A DNA stretch of 11,975 bases, from positions 1 through 11,975 of the forward strand of contig JAITFF010000083.1 in the NCBI GenBank assembly GCA_031281515.1. Reading direction: 5' to 3'. Both the position numbers and the translations under genes were made by a program. Shown here one piece after another: positions 1-6,205 of the stretch. Numbering within the stretch: the stretch's first letter is position 1; each line of letters begins with the position of its first letter. The notes beneath the pieces are model-generated. The model searched no databases. It was not told where the DNA came from and saw nothing but the letters and a program-made list of their open reading frames with translations. The stretch is from Holosporales bacterium. Its GTDB lineage: Bacteria; Pseudomonadota; Alphaproteobacteria; RUG11792.

Positions 1-30
1 CTGGATTTTGTCGTGTTTTCAAAATTAATG

Positions 31-59
31 GCAATCACTCCGTGATTTTGCTATTTTTT
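31..59 (+). terminator. Probable Rho-independent terminator of an upstream gene
   Basis: A 6-bp perfect inverted repeat (AATCAC at 33-38, GTGATT at 42-47, loop TCC) is followed a few bases later by a run of six T (54-59). This looks like a transcription terminator reading rightwards, ending a gene that lies left of the window. The right arm of the hairpin can alternatively pair with 62-68 (TCCGTGA with TCACGGA), so the same bases could form a second, longer-looped stem. Confidence 0.5.
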
Positions 60-124
60 AGTCACGGACTGTAAAAAAATTGGCTTTCGTTTGAAAACTA
101 GACCTTTTTCGAAACCTTCAAAAT

Positions 125-250
125 CAGAACGTCTGGAAGGAAACCCGGAGTATAGAAGCGCAGCGTACTCAAACGTACGTGAGCATTCGAGCACCGAACC
201 GACGTACCAGAAGACTGATTATGGAGAGTTGCTGGAGAGGTCTACTGGAG
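125..250 (+). other. Purine-rich, GTAC-containing leader element upstream of dnaJ
   Basis: This stretch differs in texture from the AT-rich bases before it. It contains several GTAC-type self-complementary motifs (an ACGTACGT palindrome near 173-180 and further GTAC copies on either side), a CTCA/TGAG pairing that could close a small stem, and three Shine-Dalgarno-like GGAG blocks at about 223-228, 234-240 and 247-250. Only the last GGAG is correctly placed for dnaJ. Two reading frames stay open through most of it, but no start and no recognisable protein are seen. It may be a structured 5' leader or one copy of a dispersed genomic repeat. No second copy exists in this window, so neither option can be settled here. 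Confidence 0.35.
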
Positions 251-254
251 ATAT

Positions 255-1394
255 ATGACTCAGAAGGATTATTACTCTATATTAGGCGTTTCTAAAACGG
301 CCTCTCAGGATGAACTGAAAAAGGCCTACCGGAAGCTCGCCGTAAAATATCATCCCGATAAAAATCAGGGAGACAAAGTATCCGAAGAAAAATTCAAAGA
401 GATTAATGAGGCGTACGATGTGTTGAGGGACGACCAGAAACGGGCCGCATATGATCGATATGGCAACGATGCCTTTCAAGGAGGTGGAGGAGGTGGCGGA
501 TATACCGGCGGCTTTAATTTTACGGAAGGGTTTCCGAATTTCAGTGAGATTTTCGAGGAAATGTTCGGGGGAGCATTTGGATACGGAGCTCAAACCGGGC
601 AGCAACATGCGGCACAACCAGGATCGGATCTCCGCTACGATCTGTCCATTTCTTTGGAGGAAGCCTACAGAGGCGGGACGACAAATCTCCGTTTTTCGAC
701 GTTGGTTCGATGTTCTGCCTGTGGTGGCTCCGGGAGCGAGGGCAGCAAGAAGCCTGCCCCGTGTCCGACCTGTGGTGGTCGAGGAAGTACCCGATATAAT
801 CAAGGATTCATTACTATCGAAAAAACTTGTCAGACGTGCGGAGGGAGCGGAAGCATCCTGGCTGACCCCTGTAAAAAATGCTCTGGCAGCGGCCGAATTA
901 GAGGCGAAAAAAATCTAGAAATCACGATACCACCCGGAATAACATCCGGTGGTCAAATTCGCATTCTAGGCGAAGGAGAGGCCGGGTTTAAGGGGGCTCC
1001 AGCCGGAAATTTATTCGTCGTCGTAACGGTCCTACCGCATAAGGTACTGGTTAGGCGAGACAATGATCTGTATTGTTCGGTCCCCATTTCTTTTACGACG
1101 GCTGCATTGGGGGGAGAGATCAAGGTTCCCGATCTTGATGGCAACGATAATGTCGTCAAGATTCCGGTCGGAACCCAAACGGGAACGAAGTTCAAGATTA
1201 AGGGTAAGGGGATGCCAATCCTAAATTCTTCTAGGAGGGGTGATTTTTATGTCGAGGTTATCCTGGAAACTCCTGTCGCCCTTTCCAAACGGCAGCGAGA
1301 CATCCTCGAAAATTTTGCCGGAGAAAAAGATGATCAAACGAATCATCCTCAATCATCTGAATTTTGGAAGAAGCTAAAGGAGTGGATAGGTTAG
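255..1394 (+). CDS. dnaJ: Chaperone protein DnaJ (Hsp40)
   Basis: Co-chaperone that delivers unfolded clients to DnaK (Hsp70) and stimulates its ATPase in the cytoplasm. All domains of a type I DnaJ are visible. The N-terminal J-domain (about 4-70) has the catalytic HPD at 33-35. A glycine/phenylalanine-rich linker follows (about 76-120). The zinc-binding domain has four CxxCxGxG motifs starting at Cys153, Cys170, Cys192 and Cys206. The C-terminal substrate-binding and dimerisation region fills about 220-350. The length of 379 residues is normal for the family. The ATG is preceded by GGAG at 247-250. dnaK is usually adjacent but is not seen here, and the terminator-like hairpin near position 40 suggests dnaJ has its own transcript. 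The next gene starts one base after the dnaJ stop, so the two are probably translationally coupled. Confidence 0.97.
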   Translation: MTQKDYYSILGVSKTASQDELKKAYRKLAVKYHPDKNQGDKVSEEKFKEINEAYDVLRDDQKRAAYDRYGNDAFQGGGGGGGYTGGFNFTEGFPNFSEIFEEMFGGAFGYGAQTGQQHAAQPGSDLRYDLSISLEEAYRGGTTNLRFSTLVRCSACGGSGSEGSKKPAPCPTCGGRGSTRYNQGFITIEKTCQTCGGSGSILADPCKKCSGSGRIRGEKNLEITIPPGITSGGQIRILGEGEAGFKGAPAGNLFVVVTVLPHKVLVRRDNDLYCSVPISFTTAALGGEIKVPDLDGNDNVVKIPVGTQTGTKFKIKGKGMPILNSSRRGDFYVEVILETPVALSKRQRDILENFAGEKDDQTNHPQSSEFWKKLKEWIG

Positions 1395-1395
1395 C

Positions 1396-1782
1396 TTGAG
1401 AATCGATCGTTTATTTTTGGAAAAATTTACGGAATCTTCGATTTATCTCAAATCGGAAGAGGATTTCGTCCGGTCAATCATTCATGAGATCGGGAATATA
1501 TTATCGTGCCGTCTGGATTCTACGGTTCCTATTTCAGACTCCCCATTTTCGTATGGTACTCAAGATTTGGAATCGGTTAATACGTCGGCTAAGGAGCTGA
1601 GCTCCTTCGGGGCCCTATGCCGTAGTTCAATCTTACGTTTTGAGCCGAGGCTAGAAGACCTCGAGATTTCGGACATCAAAATCGACAGGGAAACTCAAAC
1701 TTTATTCCTCGATATTGTTTGCTATCCAAAACTCAAGGAATTCCCAAAATTTTCAACACTTTTGACGAGGAGGACTTACTGA
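1396..1782 (+). CDS. tssE: TssE/gp25-like baseplate subunit (type VI secretion)
   Basis: A 128-residue protein with the layout of the gpW/gp25 family. There is an N-terminal helix region with a DFVRSIIHEI segment (23-32), a YGTQD block at 53-57 corresponding to the YGLPD motif of TssE, and the hallmark FEPRL at 82-86 followed by beta strands. In type VI secretion systems TssE is part of the baseplate wedge; the homologous phage T4 gp25 does the same job in tail baseplates. The start is a TTG one base after the dnaJ stop, and the reading frame has no upstream ATG. Purine-rich sequence at the end of dnaJ (AGGAG at 1378-1382, GGATAGG at 1384-1390) can serve as ribosome-binding site. No other T6SS or phage-tail gene is in the window. 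A phage-type gp25 is the main alternative. Family membership is fairly secure; participation in a working T6SS is inference. Confidence 0.75.
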   Translation: MRIDRLFLEKFTESSIYLKSEEDFVRSIIHEIGNILSCRLDSTVPISDSPFSYGTQDLESVNTSAKELSSFGALCRSSILRFEPRLEDLEISDIKIDRETQTLFLDIVCYPKLKEFPKFSTLLTRRTY

Positions 1783-1860
1783 ACACTATCTTAGCCTGAG
1801 TTTCGTATAAGGACCGAGAAAAACCCTAGAAAAACGGGAGCTTTCCTCAAGATTAAGCAG

Positions 1861-1931
1861 CAGGAACGCCAAAAGAGAAGTCTCCCCCTCAAATCAAACT
1901 TCGCACTTTTCTGGAGGGGTCTTCGTTCCTG
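1861..1931. terminator. Long imperfect hairpin between convergent genes
   Basis: A perfect 8-bp inverted repeat, CAGGAACG (1861-1868) and CGTTCCTG (1924-1931), encloses further pairing: AAGA (1873-1876) with TCTT (1920-1923) and CCCCTC (1885-1890) with GAGGGG (1914-1919). It sits in the 169-base gap between the stop of the tssE-like gene and the stop of the convergent helicase gene, where a bidirectional terminator would be expected. It lacks an adjacent T-run on either strand, so it is not a textbook intrinsic terminator. A palindromic repeat element is another possibility. Confidence 0.4.
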
Positions 1932-1951
1932 TATGGTTATGGCTTTAATTC

Positions 1952-3892
1952 TTACAAGATCCTGACACTACCTTTCGGCATGTTTTGCAGGAATCTGGAT
2001 GGTTTCACGTAGTTCCACCCGCTCTGGCCGTACGTGTTCCTGGTATTACACAGCGTTATATACGCCTCTTTTTTCGCCCTCGTAATCGCGACGTAACAGA
2101 GGCGCCTCTCTTCCTCCACACCGAGCTCCCCCTTTTCCATAACAGATCTCTGATGCGGAATAATATTCTCCTCGAAACCCGGAATGAAAACGGTCCTATA
2201 CTCGAGGCCCTTTGCCGCATGTATCGTGCTAATAACAACGCGATCTTGAATCGCGGCACTCGTATGATCCAGGACTAAACCGACATAATCTAAAAATTCC
2301 GCTGGACTTGAAAAGTCATTCATGGAATTCAGTAACTCGTCGAGTGTTTCTAGCCTGGATTCATCCTCCAAATTTCTGGATTCCTTAAGCATCGCGATAT
2401 ACCCGGATTCTTTCAGGATTCGCTCCATCACATCTTTCACACTTTTTGAGGAGTCTATCATTTCACGCCATTCATCCAGTAACCTGAAAAAATCATCGAG
2501 CTTCCTGGAGAGCTGCCGCGCAGCCTGCGGGATTGATATGCCCTGTTCCCGGGCTATATCATAAAATTTTGCCATCGTCGTTGAGCCGATTCCTCTCCTC
2601 GGTAGATTGACGATCCTCTCGAATGCGATCCCGTCATTCGGGTTTATGGTCAGCCTTAGGTAGGCAACCGCATCCTTGACCTCTTTGCGTTCATAAAACC
2701 TGATCCCACCGATGACCGTATATGGCACCCCCATCGATAACAATCTCTCTTCGAACGCCCTCGTCTGAAATGTTGCCCTCACTAAAATCGCCATCTCACT
2801 CAAGGTCGTGCCATTTTTATGCTTATTTACTATCAGAGAGGCCACGAATTGCGCCTCCTCCACAGCATTACGAAGAGTCTTGATAATGACGGGTAAACCA
2901 GACTCTTCGTCGGTCCAGAAACTCTTCTGCATCCTCATCGAGTTATTGGATATTAATGTACTCGCCGTCTTCAGAATGTTCCCAGTCGATCTGTAGTTCT
3001 TTCCTAGGCGGATAACCTTTGCCCCATTAAAACTGCCCTCAAACTTCAAGATATTTCCGACGTCGGCACCACGCCAACTATAAATTGCCTGATCATCATC
3101 TCCGACACAACAAATATTGCCATGCCCTTGGGAGAGCATTTTGATCCAAAGATACTGCGATAGATTGGTATCCTGATATTCATCGATCATAATATATTTA
3201 AATTTATTTTGATATTCTTCCAGGATGTCGCCATTATATTTAAAGACATCAAGGCAATACATCAAAATATCACCGAAGTCGATTGCATCCAAAGAATGCA
3301 GTGTATCCTGATAATGAGCATATATTTTACTCGCCATTTCTTCACTCGAAAATTTTTGGACATTTTTTTTTGCGGACTCAACGGATTGATACTGATCTTT
3401 CCATCTATTAATATGAAAAGTCATCGATTTTGGGGGATATTTTTTATCATCACATCCGATGTCATGCATAATTTTTTTGATGATCATCAACTGATCGTTC
3501 GCATCAACTATCGAAAAATTTGCCGATCTGTGGAATTGCTCGTGCAGGGGCCTTATCATGCGAAGACACAGAGAATGGAATGTACCGATCCAAGGGCGAT
3601 TCGCCGATTCCATATAAATCTCAGCTTCCCTCAGAAGGACGGTCGCCCTCTCTAGCATCTCCCTCGCTGCCTTGTTCGTAAAAGTGACGGCTAATATTTC
3701 GTCGAGTGAACACAGACCGGAAGAAACGATATGGGCTATCCTAGAGATAAGAACCTTGGTCTTCCCAGTCCCAGCCCCAGCCACGACCAAAACGGCTCCG
3801 TCAGTCGCCTGAACGGCCTCCCTTTGCTCATCATTCAGAGATGACATGTCGAATACCATTTTTTTTCTTCTCTGGGTAGGATAGGAGAGCAT
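1952..3892 (-). CDS. uvrD: UvrD/PcrA/Rep-type superfamily 1A DNA helicase
   Basis: ATP-dependent 3'-5' DNA helicase of nucleotide-excision and mismatch repair and of replication-fork maintenance. The SF1A motifs are in order: Q-motif LNDEQREAV (19-27), Walker A AGAGTGKT (38-45), TFTNKAA (about 70-76), GTFHSLC (103-109), Walker B DEYQD (237-241), motif III with GDDDQAIYSWRGA (264-276), NYRST (299-303), and near the C-terminus the IHAAKGLEY and YVAITRAKK motifs. At 646 residues it is shorter than typical UvrD (about 720) and lacks most of the C-terminal tail, so Rep or PcrA are alternative names. Two starts are plausible: ATG at 3892, preceded by GGAAAG, or ATG at 3859, preceded by GAGAAG and right in front of the conserved region. 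The later start may be the true one (635 residues). It is the last gene of a minus-strand run, 80 bases after rsmI. Confidence 0.92.
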   Translation of the reverse strand: MLSYPTQRRKKMVFDMSSLNDEQREAVQATDGAVLVVAGAGTGKTKVLISRIAHIVSSGLCSLDEILAVTFTNKAAREMLERATVLLREAEIYMESANRPWIGTFHSLCLRMIRPLHEQFHRSANFSIVDANDQLMIIKKIMHDIGCDDKKYPPKSMTFHINRWKDQYQSVESAKKNVQKFSSEEMASKIYAHYQDTLHSLDAIDFGDILMYCLDVFKYNGDILEEYQNKFKYIMIDEYQDTNLSQYLWIKMLSQGHGNICCVGDDDQAIYSWRGADVGNILKFEGSFNGAKVIRLGKNYRSTGNILKTASTLISNNSMRMQKSFWTDEESGLPVIIKTLRNAVEEAQFVASLIVNKHKNGTTLSEMAILVRATFQTRAFEERLLSMGVPYTVIGGIRFYERKEVKDAVAYLRLTINPNDGIAFERIVNLPRRGIGSTTMAKFYDIAREQGISIPQAARQLSRKLDDFFRLLDEWREMIDSSKSVKDVMERILKESGYIAMLKESRNLEDESRLETLDELLNSMNDFSSPAEFLDYVGLVLDHTSAAIQDRVVISTIHAAKGLEYRTVFIPGFEENIIPHQRSVMEKGELGVEEERRLCYVAITRAKKEAYITLCNTRNTYGQSGWNYVKPSRFLQNMPKGSVRIL

Positions 3893-3972
3893 GATAACTT
3901 TCCACGAACGACTGAGCGTATATCAATCCAATGTATATGTAAATCCTATTTTTGTTAACTCTTGCAAAGTTT

Positions 3973-4809
3973 TCAGCATATATCTCCTTTCGACTGCATT
4001 GCATAGATATATCGATATATTTTATTTTTACTGATCCCACTAAATTCTGCTAAAATTCGACTCAATTCGTCATTTTGAATCCTGCCGGCTAATCTCCTGA
4101 TCAATGGATTCAACGCCTCTAATTCATCGTCTATTGCGCGATTTCTCGGCGAAATTACCAAAACAAATTCACCGCGCGGGGAATTTTTTTCAAAATGATC
4201 GATCAGGAAGTCTAAACTTCCTCTCACCGTTTCTTCGAACACCTTGGTAATCTCTCTCGATATTGATACAACCCTGTCGCCAAAGTATTTTTTCATTTTC
4301 TGCAGGGTTGCCAGGAGGCGGTGCGGTGCTTCATACAGTATGATCGTAGTATTCATTTCAGCCAACTCATCAAATTTCTTTGAATCCGCAAAACCACAAA
4401 AAAGAAATTTATCACTCGGTAGTCCAGACAGGGTCAGGGCCGCGATGGCCGCACAAGCCCCAGGAATGACAGTATATTTTATATCTTTTTCGATACAGGC
4501 GTTGATGAGCCTATACCCAGGATCCGATATGGTCGGGGTACCAGCGTCCGTTACGAGCGCAAACGCCTTGTGATCCCTCTCAATGGATTCTACGATTTTA
4601 GGAATAACCGCGATGGCATTGTGATCGTTGTATATCGCCAGCCCGTTGACCTGGATCCCAAGACGATCAAACAGCTTTCGAGAAACTCTCGTATCTTCGC
4701 AGAGAATAACATCAACCATCCCCAAGATTTCGGCCCCTCGGGGCGAGAGATCCAGGACATTCCCGATTGGGGTGGACACGACATAGAGACTATGATCAAG
4801 TTGTCTCAA
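3973..4809 (-). CDS. rsmI: 16S rRNA (cytidine1402-2'-O)-methyltransferase RsmI
   Basis: Methylates the 2'-O of C1402 in the decoding centre of 16S rRNA using S-adenosylmethionine. The tetrapyrrole-methylase fold is recognisable from VVSTPIGN (10-17), CEDTR (37-41), the DAGTPTISDPG loop (88-98), the SAM-site segment IPGACA (115-120, PGPSA in most homologues), LSGLPSDKFLFCGF (127-140), LYEAPHRL further on, and EFVLVISP near residue 220. The length of 278 residues fits the family. The start is TTG. It is immediately preceded by an in-frame TAA, which rules out a longer N-terminus, and the conserved LYVVSTPIGN begins eight residues in. GGAG about 12 bases upstream is a loose ribosome-binding site. 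It lies between infA and the helicase gene on the same strand and is probably co-transcribed with them. Confidence 0.96.
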   Translation of the reverse strand: MRQLDHSLYVVSTPIGNVLDLSPRGAEILGMVDVILCEDTRVSRKLFDRLGIQVNGLAIYNDHNAIAVIPKIVESIERDHKAFALVTDAGTPTISDPGYRLINACIEKDIKYTVIPGACAAIAALTLSGLPSDKFLFCGFADSKKFDELAEMNTTIILYEAPHRLLATLQKMKKYFGDRVVSISREITKVFEETVRGSLDFLIDHFEKNSPRGEFVLVISPRNRAIDDELEALNPLIRRLAGRIQNDELSRILAEFSGISKNKIYRYIYAMQSKGDIC

Positions 4810-4870
4810 TTATCCCGGATCTCCATTCCGCAACTTCATACAATCAGCCTTTCGGAAAGAGAGCCCGTTA

Positions 4871-5089
4871 TCACTTTTCCCGAAAAATAATTCGCCCCTT
4901 CGTTAGGTCATACGGAGTCATCTCTATCGTGACCCTATCTCCAGCCAAGATTCTAATCCTATTTTTCCTCATTCGACCAGACGTATGAGCAAGTATTTTA
5001 TGACCACTCTCCAGTTCAACACGAAACATGGCATTGGGTAATACCTCAGTTACTGCCCCATTAAACTCAACTAAATCTTCTTTAGACAT
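4871..5089 (-). CDS. infA: Translation initiation factor IF-1
   Basis: Small OB-fold protein that binds the ribosomal A site during initiation together with IF-2 and IF-3. From the ATG at 5089 the product is 72 residues, the usual IF-1 length, and reads MSKEDLVEFNG at the N-terminus. The conserved LPNAMFRVEL, GHKILAHTSG and KNRIRILAGDRVTIEMTPYDL segments follow. The frame stays open 12 codons further upstream to a GTG at 5125, but those residues have no counterpart in the family as I know it, so the internal ATG was chosen. No good Shine-Dalgarno sequence is seen in front of either start. A weak TATAGT-like -10 lies about 15 bases upstream of 5125, so infA may have its own promoter in the 94-base gap after secB. 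rsmI follows about 60 bases downstream. Confidence 0.95.
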   Translation of the reverse strand: MSKEDLVEFNGAVTEVLPNAMFRVELESGHKILAHTSGRMRKNRIRILAGDRVTIEMTPYDLTKGRIIFREK

Positions 5090-5219
5090 ATGAAATACAT
5101 CGACAACTTTAATTTCCGACGACACGATTAAAGTCTATACTATATACGAACGGAGACTCAGAGGAAAAACACGCATCAGATTCAACGAGCAAAATATTAT
5201 GCTGCCTATTTGCAACAGG

Positions 5220-5705
5220 CTAACCGTTCATCTGCGGCGCTTCTGACCTTGCCTTCTGCTTTTCCATGTAAATCGACGCGAAATCGATAGGCTCCAGCAT
5301 GAGCGGCGGATAACCTCCGGACTGCGTCAACCGAGAGACAATCTCCCGAACGAACGGGAACATCAGGAATGGGCAATGAACCATCAACACCGGCTCGAGG
5401 ACCTCCTGGTTAACCCCTTTCCCAACGGACACCAAGGCCGCATACAATAGCTCGATGACGAAGAGCGTTCCCTCGCCGGCCCTAGCACTAATCGAAACCT
5501 TCAAGGCTACCTCATAATTCTCCTCTCCGAGTTTGCCGACCGTCGACTCGACGTTAACCGAGACCTCAGGCTCCTTGGGTGGCGAGGAATATTTCATCAA
5601 GAAATTCGGATTCTCGAAAGTAAGGTCTTTTATATACTGATCCTGAATATAGTACGGATACTGCAGACCACCGTTATTCCCACCATTATTATTTTCTTCT
5701 GCCAC
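5220..5705 (-). CDS. secB: Protein-export chaperone SecB
   Basis: Cytoplasmic tetrameric chaperone that keeps pre-proteins unfolded and hands them to SecA at the Sec translocon. Family signatures are visible: QYIKDLTFENPN (23-34) near the N-terminus, the central strands (EVALKVSISARAGEG), LMVHCPFLMFPFVREI (LMVECPRLLFPFAR in typical homologues), and the GGYPPLMLEPIDFASIY block close to the C-terminus. The 161 residues are the usual length. A short Asn/Gly-rich N-terminus is unremarkable. The start is GTG, strongly supported by GGAGAGGTGAG just upstream, which overlaps the end of rpmB. The 4-base gap between the rpmB stop and this start implies translational coupling. A SecB fits a cell that exports the several signal-peptide proteins encoded nearby. 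Confidence 0.96.
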   Translation of the reverse strand: MAEENNNGGNNGGLQYPYYIQDQYIKDLTFENPNFLMKYSSPPKEPEVSVNVESTVGKLGEENYEVALKVSISARAGEGTLFVIELLYAALVSVGKGVNQEVLEPVLMVHCPFLMFPFVREIVSRLTQSGGYPPLMLEPIDFASIYMEKQKARSEAPQMNG

Positions 5706-5709
5706 GATC

Positions 5710-6006
5710 TCACCTCTCCCCTATTTTTGTGCCCTTATTCCGTAGAGCCTTTTTGACAGCTAATGCACGCTTGCTTAAAGTCTCATCGCAGGTGCTGAGA
5801 AGATATTGGTCCAGACCGCCCCCTGCCTCAACGCTCCTGATGGCGCTGGTACTCACCCTAAACCTAACAGACCGCTCCAAAATATCGCTCAAAAATGAGA
5901 CATTCTGCAGATTCGGCAAAAATCTCCTCGAAGTCTTATTGTTGGCATGACTCACGTTATTTCCATACAAAACCGACTTCCCGGTCAATTCGCATCTCCT
6001 AGACAT
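5710..6006 (-). CDS. rpmB: Large ribosomal subunit protein bL28
   Basis: Structural protein of the 50S subunit. The N-terminal SRRCELTGKSVLYGNNVSHA block, the TSRRFLPNLQNV segment and the VSTSAIRSVE region followed by GGLDQYLL are diagnostic of bL28. The length of 98 residues matches the longer alphaproteobacterial form. The ATG at 6006 has GGTGA a few bases upstream as ribosome-binding site, preceded by a run of nine T (on the coding strand) at 6015-6023 in the leader. It is the first gene of the minus-strand rpmB-secB-infA-rsmI-helicase run and has its own promoter at 6076-6105. Confidence 0.97.
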   Translation of the reverse strand: MSRRCELTGKSVLYGNNVSHANNKTSRRFLPNLQNVSFLSDILERSVRFRVSTSAIRSVEAGGGLDQYLLSTCDETLSKRALAVKKALRNKGTKIGER

Positions 6007-6075
6007 CGATCACCGCAAAAAAAAACAGCAGGCCAACCAAACACGCTGCACAACGCACCGCGCATAACAATGATG

Positions 6076-6105
6076 ACTGTAGCATTAGAGTCACGACTGA
6101 GTCAA
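6076..6105 (-). promoter_or_regulatory. Promoter of rpmB-secB (extended -10, sigma70-type)
   Basis: On the minus strand TTGACT (6100-6105) is followed by an 18-base spacer and TACAGT (6076-6081). The spacer ends in TGC, giving an extended -10 element. It lies about 70 bases upstream of the rpmB start codon and faces the operon. The match to the consensus is 5/6 for the -35 and 4/6 for the -10 hexamer. Confidence 0.55.
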
Positions 6106-6205
6106 TCAGAATTTCCCCTAAGATCAAGCGCAAGTCACCGGTTTTGCAATTAGATTGCTAGATATTCGTCGAAAGATAAAAAATTCAAGCGCGAATCACT
6201 GAGTT

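Noticed and set aside
3209..3655. 148-codon open frame on the + strand
   Set aside because: It lies wholly antisense to the helicase gene, whose motifs are intact, and its product looks like no known protein.
5126..5219. Possible infA promoter (TATAGT-like -10)
   Set aside because: No acceptable -35 at 16-18 bases; too weak to list as a feature, only mentioned with infA.
6010..6060. Possible attenuator in the rpmB leader (short stem followed by nine T)
   Set aside because: The stem is only about four base pairs with a long loop, and the T-run lies right at the ribosome-binding site; not convincing.
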